From: Bradyrhizobium liaoningense
GTDB lineage: Bacteria > Pseudomonadota > Alphaproteobacteria > Rhizobiales > Xanthobacteraceae
Direction of reading: 5' to 3'
Assembly (NCBI RefSeq): GCF_018130955.1
Contig: NZ_JAFCJM010000019.1
Location: 1-64,000, forward strand
DNA length: 64,000 nucleotides
In this document: piece after piece, positions 8,493 to 16,635 of the stretch
Layout: each line of letters starts with the position of its first letter
Position numbering within the stretch: the stretch's first letter is position 1
Position numbers and translations under genes: made by a program
Notes under the pieces: generated by a model
Told to the model about the DNA's origin: nothing
Seen by the model: only the letters and a program-made list of their open reading frames with translations
The model's database searches: none

Positions 8493-9295
8493 GTCTCATC
8501 GACAGCGCTTCCCTTCCGCGCAGTTTTCGTCTGCCGCGTGTCGACGGCCTGATCCAGTGGATCGTGCCGCTGCTCATTATCGCCGTCTGGCAATTGGCCT
8601 GCGCCACCGGTTTCGTGCCGACGCGCGTGCTGCCGGCGCCGAGCGACGTCGTGCTGGCCGGCTGGAAGCTGCTACTGTCAGGCGAGCTCGTCCGCAATAT
8701 CTGGGTCTCGTTCTGGCGGGCTTCGATCGGCTTCCTGATCGGCGGCAGCATCGGATTTGTCTTCGGCCTCGCCAATGGCTTGTCGCAGCTTTCGAGCAGG
8801 CTGACCGACACGACGTTGCAGATGGTGCGCAACGTGCCGCATCTGGCGCTGATCCCGCTCGTCATCCTCTGGTTCGGTATCGACGAGAGCGCAAAGCTGT
8901 TCTTGGTGGCGCTCGGCGTCTTCTTCCCGATCTATCTCAACACGCTGCACGGCATCCGCTCCGTCGATCCCCAGCTCATCGAGATGGGCCGCATCTACGG
9001 CATGACCGACGGCGAATTGTTCCGCCGGGTGATTTTTCCCGGCGCGCTGCCCTCGATCTTCGTCGGCATCCGCTTTGCGCTCGGCATCATGTGGCTGACC
9101 CTGATCGTCGCGGAGACGATCGCGGCGTCCTCCGGCCTTGGCTACATGGCGATGCAGGCGCGCGAGTTCATGCTGATCGACGTCGTCGTGCTCTCGATCC
9201 TGATCTACGCGCTGCTCGGCAAGCTCGCCGACAGTGCGTCCCGCGTGCTGGAGCGGCTGACGCTGTCCTGGCACCCCGCCTTCCAGAAACGTTGA
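8489..9295 (+). CDS. ssuC: aliphatic sulfonate ABC transporter permease
   Basis: 268 residues of the BPD_transp_1 family with about six membrane segments. The coupling-helix region EMGRIYGMTDGELFRRVIFP (about residues 164-183) is the EAA loop that contacts the SsuB ATPase. It starts inside the ssuD stop codon. It forms the inner-membrane channel for sulfonates delivered by SsuA. Other members of the family move nitrate or taurine; the SsuD neighbour decides for sulfonates. Confidence 0.93.
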   Translation: MSLIDSASLPRSFRLPRVDGLIQWIVPLLIIAVWQLACATGFVPTRVLPAPSDVVLAGWKLLLSGELVRNIWVSFWRASIGFLIGGSIGFVFGLANGLSQLSSRLTDTTLQMVRNVPHLALIPLVILWFGIDESAKLFLVALGVFFPIYLNTLHGIRSVDPQLIEMGRIYGMTDGELFRRVIFPGALPSIFVGIRFALGIMWLTLIVAETIAASSGLGYMAMQAREFMLIDVVVLSILIYALLGKLADSASRVLERLTLSWHPAFQKR

Positions 9296-9302
9296 GAAGA
9301 AA

Positions 9303-10139
9303 ATGCAGACAGCCGTTCGTACCATGTTGCCCCAAGCCGAGCTTGCCAGCCGCGCCCACTTCGCCCCGCAGGCCCGAATCGTGCGCGAGATCCAGCCGGC
9401 GATCTCCCGCGGCCTGCCGCTGAACATCCGCGGCTTGCGAAAGTCCTTCGGCGACAACGAGGTGCTGCGCGGGATCGACCTGCACATTCCGGCCGGCCAG
9501 TTCGTCGCCATCGTCGGCAAGAGTGGCTGCGGCAAGAGCACGCTCTTGCGCCTGATCGCGGGACTGGAGCAGATCACGGCCGGCAACATCAGCCTCAGTG
9601 AAGAGGCGCGGCCCGAGGATGTCAGAGTGATGTTCCAGGAGCCGCGACTGTTGCCTTGGGCGCGGGTGCTCGAAAACGTCGAGGTCGGTCTCGGTCGCGA
9701 GCGCGCGTCTGCTGACGCGCACGGCCGCGCCGAGAAGGCGCTGGGCGAGGTGGGTCTCGCCGACAAGCGCAACCAGTGGCCTTCGGTGCTGTCGGGCGGC
9801 CAGAAGCAGCGCGTGGCGCTGGCGCGTGCGCTCGTCTCCAGCCCGCGCGTGCTCGCCTTCGACGAGCCGCTCGGGGCGCTCGATGCGCTGACCCGCATCT
9901 CGATGCAGCGGCTTCTGGAGCGCGTCTGGCGCGACCAGGGCTTTACCGCGATTTTGGTGACGCATGACGTCTCCGAGGCCGTCGCGCTGGCCGATCGTGT
10001 GCTCGTGATCGAGGACGGCCGCATCGCGCAGGATGTCACGATCAGCGTGCCGCGGCCGCGCGAGCGCGGCTCGGTCGAGCTTGCCAGTCTCGAAGGCTCG
10101 ATCCTGCGGCACCTGTTGTCGGGCGACGAGCGTAGCTAG
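9303..10139 (+). CDS. ssuB: aliphatic sulfonate ABC transporter ATPase
   Basis: 278 residues. Walker A GKSGCGKST is at about 72-80, signature LSGGQKQR at 163-170, and Walker B VLAFDEP at about 183-189, followed by the D-loop LGALD and switch histidine in VTHDVSEA. It powers SsuAC. An unusually long N-terminal extension of about 40 residues precedes the ABC domain. The gene starts 7 bases after ssuC. Its end abuts a dispersed palindromic repeat, so part of the operon message may end or be stabilised there. Confidence 0.94.
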   Translation: MQTAVRTMLPQAELASRAHFAPQARIVREIQPAISRGLPLNIRGLRKSFGDNEVLRGIDLHIPAGQFVAIVGKSGCGKSTLLRLIAGLEQITAGNISLSEEARPEDVRVMFQEPRLLPWARVLENVEVGLGRERASADAHGRAEKALGEVGLADKRNQWPSVLSGGQKQRVALARALVSSPRVLAFDEPLGALDALTRISMQRLLERVWRDQGFTAILVTHDVSEAVALADRVLVIEDGRIAQDVTISVPRPRERGSVELASLEGSILRHLLSGDERS

Positions 10140-10187
10140 AGCATGACCCGGAAAAGTGTGCAGCGTTTTTCCGCAAAGATCATGCGC
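10139..10187. repeat. dispersed palindromic repeat (GCATGA...TCATGC type), short copy
   Basis: GCATGA at 10141 and TCATGC at 10180 bound an inner GGAAAA / TTTTCC pairing, forming a stem-loop of about 49 bases just after the ssuB stop. A longer relative is at 23531-23627. I recall this family as widespread between genes of Bradyrhizobium and Rhodopseudomonas. Confidence 0.7.
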
Positions 10188-10216
10188 AAAAAAGGCCTAT
10201 CACCAGCGAGCGTGCC

Positions 10217-10795
10217 ATGAACGCCATCCCTCCCTTCGTCACCGATCCCGCCGTATCGTCGGCCGACTTCCGCGGCGCCATGCGGCACCTCACCGGCGGC
10301 GTCAGCGTCATCACGGCGGGGCGGGGCAGGGACATCACCGGCATGACGGTGACGTCGGTGACATCGCTGTCGGTCGATCCGCCGACGCTGATCGTCAGCA
10401 TCAATCGCGATGCGTCGTCCTTGCCGCTGATCAGGCGCTGCGGCGCCTTCGGCGTGAACATCCTCCATGCGGACCAGATCGACATTGCCGAGCGCTTTGC
10501 CGGCAAGAGTGACCTGACGGGGGCCGACCGCTTTGCCGGCGCGGAGTGGATCACCAGCGTCTCCGGCGTTCCGCTGCTGGTCGGCGCGCTCGCCGCGCTC
10601 GACTGCGAGGTCGAGGAGATCGTCGAGCGTTATTCGCACGGCATCGTCATCGGCCGCGTGCGCGACGTGAAGAGCACGACCCGCAGCGCCGCGCTGGCCT
10701 ATTGGCACGGCCAGTATGTCGCGGTCGATCAGGACGAGGACGCGGCGCGGCTGGTCGAGGTCAGTGTTCCCGCGCGGGGCCGCCGCGTCGTCTGA
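10217..10795 (+). CDS. flavin reductase family protein (FMNH2 supplier, SsuE role)
   Basis: 192 residues of the flavin reductase-like, FMN-binding split-barrel family (HpaC/NtaB/RutF type). Hallmarks are FRGAMRHLTGGVSVIT, the GMTVTSVTSLSVDPPTLIVSI segment and FGVNIL. It reduces FMN with NAD(P)H and releases it to a two-component monooxygenase. SsuE of E. coli is a flavodoxin-like protein, so this is a non-homologous stand-in for the same job, judged from position 3' of ssuADCB. It could also serve another monooxygenase. The 77 bases before it hold the palindromic repeat. Confidence 0.88.
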   Translation: MNAIPPFVTDPAVSSADFRGAMRHLTGGVSVITAGRGRDITGMTVTSVTSLSVDPPTLIVSINRDASSLPLIRRCGAFGVNILHADQIDIAERFAGKSDLTGADRFAGAEWITSVSGVPLLVGALAALDCEVEEIVERYSHGIVIGRVRDVKSTTRSAALAYWHGQYVAVDQDEDAARLVEVSVPARGRRVV

Positions 10796-10887
10796 TCGCA
10801 GCACGACGGTCCAGACTGGCGTTTTCGTCCCCGTCGCTCTAGAAGCGCTATCAGGGCCTCCCCGTCGGGAAGCCGTGGAGCCGGAAA

Positions 10888-11043
10888 ATGAAGCGCGTCG
10901 CGACCTGGGCCTTCTACGCCATCGGCGCGCTTGCGATCGCCTATCTCGCGGCCTACGCCTACACAATGTTCACCGGAAACCCGATCGTGCCCGGCGATCC
11001 CATCCACATCTTCCGCAAGCCCGACGCGCCGAGCTATTCGTGA
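10888..11043 (+). CDS. 51-residue single-pass membrane protein, unknown
   Basis: Small frame starting at ATG 10888, 7 bases after GGAG. The N-terminus KRVATWAFYAIGALAIAYLA is a basic residue pair plus a membrane helix, followed by a polar tail with several prolines (GNPIVPGDPIHIFRKPDAP). Coding looks real from the ribosome site, the codon choice and the sensible topology. Family unknown to me. Confidence 0.55.
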   Translation: MKRVATWAFYAIGALAIAYLAAYAYTMFTGNPIVPGDPIHIFRKPDAPSYS

Positions 11044-11066
11044 GGTCACTACGTCTCTCACAACTC

Positions 11067-11150
11067 GTCATGGCCGGGCTTGACCCGGCCATCCACGTGT
11101 CGCCGCGACTTTTGAAAGACGTGGATGCCCGGGTCAAGCCCGGGCATGAC
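11067..11150. repeat. REP-like inverted repeat with 32-base arms
   Basis: The left arm 11067-11098 and right arm 11119-11150 are near-perfect inverted copies (core CCGGGCTTGACCCGG against CCGGGTCAAGCCCGG) separated by 20 bases. It lies between two convergent genes and would fold into a strong hairpin in either transcript, so it may act as a bidirectional terminator or message-end stabiliser. The motif is of a type common between alphaproteobacterial genes. Confidence 0.8.
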
Positions 11151-11167
11151 GACGGAGTGTGTGGCAG

Positions 11168-12316
11168 CTAGCTCCGCAAAATTGCCAGCGCGAGCGCCTG
11201 GGCGCGCGGCACGATGCTGTCGATCTCGAGATATTCCTCGGGTGTATGCGCAAGTCCACCGACCGGGCCGACACCGCAGATGGTGGGCGTGCCGACCGCG
11301 GCGGTGAAACCGGAGTCGGCGCAGCCGCCGGAGAACTCGCCTTGCAACGTCGTGAGTCCGGCCTGCCTGGCGGCGCCCTGGTAGGTCTCGAACAGCGCCT
11401 TTGACGCCGCGCTCTGGACGGCGGGCAGGAACTCGCCCCTGATGGTCAGCGTCGCCGACGTGCCGGGGACATAAGACGTGGCGACGATCTTTTCGATCGC
11501 CGACATCACCGCCCCGCGTTGCGCGGGCTCGACATAGCGGAAGTCGATCTGGCCTTCGGCCGAGGGCGCCGTGGTATTGACCGACTGGCCGCCCGAGATC
11601 AGGCCGACATTGAGGGTGATGCCTTTCGCAACATCGGTCAGCGCGTGGATCTGGACGATCTTGTGCGCGAGTTCGCCGATGGCGCTGATGCCCGCGGCAA
11701 AGTTGGCGCCGGAATGCGCGGCCTTGCCGGTCACCGTGCAATGCATGAAGACGCCGCCCTTGCGGCCCGTCACCACGTTGCCGGTCGGCCGTCCCGGCTC
11801 CGAATTGAACACGCAGCGCGCAGCGCGTCCCTCGCGCTCGATCACGGGGCGTGACGACGGCGAGGCGATCTCCTCGTCCGAGGTGATCAGCACCTTGATC
11901 GGATGCGGGCTGCCGCCAAACCGCTTGAAGGCTGCGGCCACGAACACGTTCATCACCAGGCCTGCCTTCATATCGGCGACGCCGGGACCGTAGGCGCGAC
12001 CGTCCTTGATGGTGAAGGGCCGGCGCTCGGCCTCGCCCTTGGAGAACACCGTGTCGCGATGGCCCATCAGCAGGATCGGCTCCTCGTTGCTGCCGGGCTT
12101 TGCCACCACCGCGTGGAGGGCGTCGCCGAAACTGTCGTGGCTTTCCCGCCAGCTCAAGATGCCGTGCTCGGCAAAATGTTTCTCGAAGCGCGCTCCGACG
12201 GCGTCCACGCCCGCCTTGTCATACGATCCGGAGTCGATGTTCACGACGTCGCGCAAGAGATCGATCATCGCCTGCTTCTGCGACGCCAGCCATTCCGTGA
12301 TTGGGGTTTCGGACAT
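11168..12316 (-). CDS. M20 family metallopeptidase (carboxypeptidase G2-like)
   Basis: About 382 residues. The zinc site residues are visible: GHRDTVF (His and catalytic Asp), GPGVADMKAG (bridging Asp), DEEI (general-base Glu and ligand), a later Glu in NSEPGR, and a C-terminal HTPEE histidine. The dimerisation insert with GKAAHSG is present. It most resembles glutamate carboxypeptidase/CPG2-type enzymes that cleave C-terminal glutamate or acyl-amino acids. There is no signal peptide, so it is cytoplasmic. ATG 12316 is preferred over GTG 12322 because GAGGT lies 4-5 bases upstream. The substrate is not determinable. Confidence 0.88.
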   Translation of the reverse strand: MSETPITEWLASQKQAMIDLLRDVVNIDSGSYDKAGVDAVGARFEKHFAEHGILSWRESHDSFGDALHAVVAKPGSNEEPILLMGHRDTVFSKGEAERRPFTIKDGRAYGPGVADMKAGLVMNVFVAAAFKRFGGSPHPIKVLITSDEEIASPSSRPVIEREGRAARCVFNSEPGRPTGNVVTGRKGGVFMHCTVTGKAAHSGANFAAGISAIGELAHKIVQIHALTDVAKGITLNVGLISGGQSVNTTAPSAEGQIDFRYVEPAQRGAVMSAIEKIVATSYVPGTSATLTIRGEFLPAVQSAASKALFETYQGAARQAGLTTLQGEFSGGCADSGFTAAVGTPTICGVGPVGGLAHTPEEYLEIDSIVPRAQALALAILRS

Positions 12317-12660
12317 TGTCACCTCGAGTGTCTGTATTGCTGTCCTTATAGGGCCTGTCCGCTCGCCGACCTAGTCGGCGAATGCAGCCCTGACCTCTGC
12401 ACGCCGGAACGCAATACCCGCGCCGCAAGTCCCTTCAATTCAGGCATGATTGGCCTGATTTGCCGCTCGCGGATGTCCGCATTGTGGAGCCGACGAAAGC
12501 CGCTATAGTCGGCACAAGCTGCCAGTTGGACGTGCCGAAGTCCGTAAGCCTGAGATTTCAAAGGCAGCTCGCGTGCCGTCGGCAGGCCATGCCTTGCTCT
12601 CAATGAGAGCGCTTTTTTCAAAATGTTATTGGCGTCGCTGTAACCTCAACGGAGAGAAAC
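12317..12660 (+). other. 344-base divergent intergenic region
   Basis: No protein gene is seen. It holds a perfect 8-bp dyad TCGCCGAC-cta-GTCGGCGA at 12363-12381, suitably placed as an operator or leader hairpin for the minus-strand peptidase, and a terminator-like hairpin at 12596-12618 reading rightward. GGAGAG at 12652-12657 is the ribosome site of the GYD gene. Confidence 0.5.
12596..12618 (+). terminator. intrinsic terminator-like hairpin with no gene before it
   Basis: GCTCTC-aat-GAGAGC is followed by GC and six T, on the plus strand, 43 bases before the GYD start. With no plus-strand gene upstream, it may end a small RNA or act as a leader attenuator. Confidence 0.5.
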
Positions 12661-12993
12661 ATGCCGTTGTTCATCTCGTACGTCTCATACTCAAATGCCG
12701 GCATCAAGGGAATGGTCGACAAGCCGACTGATCGCACGGCGGTCATCGGCGCGATGGTCGAGAAGGCGGGCGGAAAGCTTCAGGGAGCCTTCATGACCAC
12801 CGGCCCGCATGATGCGCTGATCGTCACGGAGTTTCCCGACGGCGCCGATGCCGTCGCCATCGGAATGGCCGCTGCCGCAAGCGGCGCCATTTCCAAGATC
12901 GAGACCGTACGTGCCTGGAAGATGGGTGAATTCAAGGCCATCGCAGAGAAGGCCGCGAAGCTTGCAAGCTCCTACGTTCCGCCGGGCAAGTAG
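12661..12993 (+). CDS. GYD domain protein
   Basis: 110 residues forming a small alpha/beta ferredoxin-like GYD domain: LFISYVSYSNAGIKGMVDKP at the start, GGKLQGAFMTTGPHDALIVTEFPD in the middle, ISKIETVRAWKMGEF near the end. Function in the family is unknown; members are cytoplasmic stand-alone proteins. GGAGAG precedes the ATG. It is followed by a strong hairpin and appears monocistronic. Confidence 0.85.
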   Translation: MPLFISYVSYSNAGIKGMVDKPTDRTAVIGAMVEKAGGKLQGAFMTTGPHDALIVTEFPDGADAVAIGMAAAASGAISKIETVRAWKMGEFKAIAEKAAKLASSYVPPGK

Positions 12994-13022
12994 GTCGGAC
13001 AGACGGGGCAAGTGATCAAGCG

Positions 13023-13054
13023 AAATGGCCCGGAGCGCGTGCTCCGGGCCATTT
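13023..13054. terminator. bidirectional hairpin terminator between GYD gene and flbD
   Basis: AAATGGCCCGGAGC and its perfect complement flank GCGT; the arms begin with A3 and end in T3, so it can work for the rightward GYD message and the leftward flagellar operon. Confidence 0.82.
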
Positions 13055-13081
13055 CCATGAGCCGTGCTTGCCGCGTCTCGT

Positions 13082-14464
13082 TCACCCCATCGCGGGCATG
13101 CGCGGGTATTCGCCGGGGACACCGGCGGGCGGGATCGGGATGCCGCCGTCGGCATATTCGTTGAGCTTGTTGCGCAGCGTGCGGATCGAGATGCCCAAGA
13201 TGTTGGCCGCATGCGTCCGGTTGCCGAGGCAATGCTTCAGCGTCTCCAGGATCAAATCGCGCTCGACATCGGCGACGGTGCGGCCGACCAGCGCCCGCGT
13301 CACCTGCTCGGCGGCGAAGGTCGCATGCGCCACGGCTGGTGCGGTCTTGGCGAGGTCGAGGCGGTCGCCGTCCGGGGTGATGATGGCATCAGGCCCGATC
13401 TCGTCGCCCTGCGCCATCAGCACCGCGCGGTGCATGGTGTTTTCGAGTTCGCGGACGTTGCCCTGCCAGCGGTTGGTGGTGAGCACCTGCCGCGCCTCGG
13501 CCGAGATCGGGCGCAGCGGCACGCCGTTGGCGTCGGCGTATTTCTTCACGAAGTGCTGGGCGAGCTCCAAAATGTCGGCGGGACGGTCGCGCAGCGGCGG
13601 GATCTTCAGGTTCACGACATTGAGGCGGAACAGCAGGTCCTCGCGGAACGTGCCCTCGCGCACGGCGTCCGCCAGGTTGCGGTTCGAGGTCGCGATGATG
13701 CGGATATCGACGGGTACGGGTTTTGTGCCGCCGACGCGGTCGATGACGCGCTCCTGGATGGCGCGCAGCAGCTTTGACTGCAGGCGGACATCCATCTCGG
13801 AGATTTCGTCGAGCAGCAGGGTGCCGCCGGTCGCCTCCTCGAACTTGCCGATGCGGCGGGCTATCGCGCCGGTGAAGGCGCCCTTCTCATGGCCGAACAG
13901 CTCGGACTCGAGCAGATGCTCGGGGATCGCCGCGCAGTTGATCGAGATGAACGGGCGCTTGGCGCGCGCCGAGCGGGTGTGGACGTAGCGCGCTAGCACC
14001 TCCTTGCCGGTGCCGGATTCGCCAGTGATCATGACCGAGGCGTCGGAGCCCGCGATCTGCTGCGCGAGCTTGATGACGCGGCCCATCGCCTCGTCGCGCC
14101 AGACCAACTCGCGGGAGTCGTTGGCGACCGCGGCGAGCACGGCGGCGATCAACTCCGGCTCCGGCGGCAGCGGGATGTATTCCTTGGCGCCGGCATGGAT
14201 CGCCGCGACCGCCGCGCGGGCGTCGTTGGTAATGCCGCAGGCGACGATCGGGGCGTGGATGTGCTCGGCTTCGAGCCGCATCACGAGGTCGCGGATGTCG
14301 AGCGCGACATCGACCAGCAGGAGGTCGGCGCCCTTGCCGCTGCGCAGCACCCGCATGGCCTGCTCGTTGTCCTCCGCGTGGGTCACGGTAGCGCCGTTCT
14401 CCATCGCGATCTTGGTGGCGGTGGTGAGCTGGCCCTTCAGTGTGCCAACGATGAGAAGCCGCAT
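13082..14464 (-). CDS. flbD: sigma-54 flagellar transcriptional regulator FlbD
   Basis: 460 residues, NtrC architecture. A receiver-like domain covers residues 1-110, an AAA+ domain follows with Walker A GESGTGKE (148-155), sigma-54 contact loop GAFTGA (195-200) and Walker B GGTLLLDEIS, and a Fis-type helix-turn-helix (THAANILGISIRTLRNKL) ends the protein. The receiver keeps a candidate D52 but lacks the usual N-terminal acidic pair and the conserved Lys. As last gene of fliF-fliG-fliH-fliN-flbD it matches Caulobacter, where FlbD activates late flagellar promoters and represses the fliF operon under control of FliX. Confidence 0.93.
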   Translation of the reverse strand: MRLLIVGTLKGQLTTATKIAMENGATVTHAEDNEQAMRVLRSGKGADLLLVDVALDIRDLVMRLEAEHIHAPIVACGITNDARAAVAAIHAGAKEYIPLPPEPELIAAVLAAVANDSRELVWRDEAMGRVIKLAQQIAGSDASVMITGESGTGKEVLARYVHTRSARAKRPFISINCAAIPEHLLESELFGHEKGAFTGAIARRIGKFEEATGGTLLLDEISEMDVRLQSKLLRAIQERVIDRVGGTKPVPVDIRIIATSNRNLADAVREGTFREDLLFRLNVVNLKIPPLRDRPADILELAQHFVKKYADANGVPLRPISAEARQVLTTNRWQGNVRELENTMHRAVLMAQGDEIGPDAIITPDGDRLDLAKTAPAVAHATFAAEQVTRALVGRTVADVERDLILETLKHCLGNRTHAANILGISIRTLRNKLNEYADGGIPIPPAGVPGEYPRMPAMG

Positions 14465-14519
14465 GTCAGTCTCCTGTCCGTCTGTTCGCGCTGCCGCGCC
14501 TCATTGTCCAAAGCGTGCG

Positions 14520-14873
14520 CTAGCTGCGTTCCGTCTTGATGATTTCCGTCATGGTCACGCCGAGCTTGTCCTCGACCAGAACAACCTCGCCGCGGGCGAC
14601 GAGACGGTTGTTGACGTAGATGTCGATGGCTTCGCCGACGCGCCGGTCGAGCTCGAGCACGGTGCCGGGCCCGAGCTTCAACAGCTCGCCGACATCCATC
14701 TTGGAGCGACCGAGCACGGCCGAGACCTGCACCGGCACGTCGAACACGGCCTCGAGGTCGGCGGCGACGCGGGCCGCATATTCGTCCTCGTTGTAGCCGA
14801 TGTCGCCGGGGTTGGTCGGCGGCGAAGGGCCGTTGAGATCGGGAAGCGGGACCTGCCCGTCAGTGTCGCTCAT
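14520..14873 (-). CDS. fliN: flagellar motor switch protein FliN
   Basis: 117 residues. A Pro/Asp-rich N-terminal tail of about 35 residues is followed by the SpoA domain: VFDVPVQVSAVLGRSKMDVGELL, GTVLELDRRVGEAIDIYVN, VARGEVVLVEDKLGVTMTEI. It builds the cytoplasmic C-ring with FliG and FliM and takes part in rotation switching and export. It lies between fliH and flbD with short gaps, in the operon order fliF-fliG-fliH-fliN-flbD. Confidence 0.95.
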   Translation of the reverse strand: MSDTDGQVPLPDLNGPSPPTNPGDIGYNEDEYAARVAADLEAVFDVPVQVSAVLGRSKMDVGELLKLGPGTVLELDRRVGEAIDIYVNNRLVARGEVVLVEDKLGVTMTEIIKTERS

Positions 14874-14896
14874 GTCTTACCCCTCAAATCCCCGTC

Positions 14897-15532
14897 TCAG
14901 ATCCTCTGTGCCGCGCCATCGCCTGACGCCGTGATGTAGCGCCCGACCAGCTCGCCGATCTTGGCCTCGATCGCTCCGCGTTCCAGCGCGACGCCGCCGT
15001 CGGCCCATTCGATCCGGCAGTCGCCGGTCGCGATCTCGGGCTCGGCCAGGATCACCAGCCGTCCCTCGAACCCGCTCTGCTTGGCCAGCCGCTCGATCGT
15101 CTCGCGCGCGCTGTCGTAGAGCGCGTCGTTGATGCGCACGACCAGATGCGGCGTCGCGACGAGGTGCGAGAAGCAGTCGCGTACCAGCGCGACGATCTCG
15201 CCGAGCGGCTCGCGGGCGATCAGTTCGGCGCACAATTTGCGCGCCACCGCCACCGCGACGTCGACGGCCTCGGTCTCCATCCTCAGCTCGACGCTGGCAA
15301 AGCGCGACGCGATGCCTTGTACGGAAATCCTGATCTCTTCCATCGCCAGCGCGACGCGCCGGTCGCTCTCGGCCTTGGCCTCGCGCTGGCCGGCATCGAA
15401 GCCGGCCTGGTAGGCGGCGGCTTCCGCGGCTGCGACCTTCTGCGTGATCTCGGCCGCGCTTGCAGCCTTCTCGCGCGTCCGGTCGGGCGCGGCGAAGTCG
15501 TTGTCGAACAGGAATTTTGCGGGCGCGGCCAT
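14897..15532 (-). CDS. fliH: FliH-like flagellar export regulator (FlbE of Caulobacter)
   Basis: About 211 residues, an alpha-helical coiled-coil protein with an Ala/Glu-rich middle (AAEITQKVAAAEAAAYQAGF) and a FliH/YscL-like C-terminal domain (VRINDALYDSAR, GRLVILAEPEI, WADGG). It would bind the FliI ATPase and the C-ring. The ATG overlaps the fliG stop as TGATG, indicating translational coupling, so I start at 15532 rather than the TTG three bases earlier. Sequence conservation in this family is low; operon position supports the call. Confidence 0.85.
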   Translation of the reverse strand: MAAPAKFLFDNDFAAPDRTREKAASAAEITQKVAAAEAAAYQAGFDAGQREAKAESDRRVALAMEEIRISVQGIASRFASVELRMETEAVDVAVAVARKLCAELIAREPLGEIVALVRDCFSHLVATPHLVVRINDALYDSARETIERLAKQSGFEGRLVILAEPEIATGDCRIEWADGGVALERGAIEAKIGELVGRYITASGDGAAQRI

Positions 15533-16629
15533 CAATACACCAGCTCGTCGTCAGCGCGGTTCTTGGTCAGCATGATCTCGCCCTTGGCGGCGAGGTCTTT
15601 TGCGAGGTTGACCAGCAGTGCCTGGGCCTCATCGACGTCGCGCAGGCGGACCGGGCCCATCGCCGCCATGTCGTCCTGGAGCATCTTGGCCGCGCGCGAG
15701 GACATGTTGCCGAAGAAGAAGTTGCGGACGTCCTCGTTGGCGCTCTTGAGCGCGACGCCGAGCTTGTCCTTGTCGACGTTGCGCATCAACGTCTGCGCCG
15801 AGCCGGAGTCGAGCTTCACGAGGTCGTCGAAGGTGAACATCAATGCCTTGATGCGCTCGGCCGATTCGCGGTTGTCCTCTTCCAGCGAGGTGATGAAGCG
15901 GGTTTCGGTCTGGCGGTCGAAATTGTTGAAGATCTCGGCCATCACCTCGTGGGCGTCGCGGCGGCGGGTCTGCGAAAGGTTGGACATGAATTCGGTGCGC
16001 AGCGTCTTCTCCACGCTCTCGATCACCTCCTTCTGCACCGCCTCCATCTTCAGCATGCGGTTGACGACATCGAGCGCGAGCTCCTCGGGGAGGATGCCGA
16101 GCACGCGCGCGGCGTGCTCCGGCTTCAGCTTTGAGAGCACCACCGCGATGGTCTGCGGATATTCGTTCTTCAGATAGTTGGCGAGAACCTCTTCCTGCAC
16201 GTTGGAGAGCTTTTCCCACATGTTGCGGCCGGCAGGGCCGCGTATCTCGTCCATGATGCCGTTGACGCGCTCCGGCGACAAATATTGCTGCAAGAGCCGC
16301 TCGGTGGCGTCGAAATTGCCCATCAGCGCGCCGGAGGCCGACATGCGCGAGACGAATTCGAGCAGCATGTCCTCGACGGTGTCGACCTCGACCGTGCCGA
16401 GCGTGGACATTTCCAGCGAGAGCTGGCGCACCTCGTCGTCGTCGAGTAGTTGCCAGATCTTGCCGCCATATTGCTCGCCGAGCGCCAGCATCAGGATCGC
16501 CGCGCGGCGCGGGCCGGAGATCTGCTCGACCTGCTTGCCTTCCTTTGCACGCGTGCCGGCGCGCTGACCGAGCGTCGAGATGACGCTGGTGATGTCCTGG
16601 GAGTTGGCGTTCTGTAAGGAGCCGGCCAT
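15532..16629 (-). CDS. fliG: flagellar motor switch protein FliG
   Basis: 365 residues. Armadillo-like middle and C-terminal domains are evident, with the family segments HPQTIAVVLS-type (EYPQTIAVVLSKLKPEHAA), IDRQTETRF-type loop and the C-terminal charged torque helix around FTFDDLVKLD. FliG sits on the MS ring and receives torque from MotA. A 30-residue N-terminal extension precedes the usual start of homology. It begins 6 bases after fliF and overlaps fliH. Confidence 0.96.
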   Translation of the reverse strand: MAGSLQNANSQDITSVISTLGQRAGTRAKEGKQVEQISGPRRAAILMLALGEQYGGKIWQLLDDDEVRQLSLEMSTLGTVEVDTVEDMLLEFVSRMSASGALMGNFDATERLLQQYLSPERVNGIMDEIRGPAGRNMWEKLSNVQEEVLANYLKNEYPQTIAVVLSKLKPEHAARVLGILPEELALDVVNRMLKMEAVQKEVIESVEKTLRTEFMSNLSQTRRRDAHEVMAEIFNNFDRQTETRFITSLEEDNRESAERIKALMFTFDDLVKLDSGSAQTLMRNVDKDKLGVALKSANEDVRNFFFGNMSSRAAKMLQDDMAAMGPVRLRDVDEAQALLVNLAKDLAAKGEIMLTKNRADDELVY

Positions 16630-16635
16630 TTCACA

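Noticed and set aside
11067..11150. CRISPR or phage-type repeat array
   Set aside because: A single pair of inverted arms with no spacers; fits a REP-like element.
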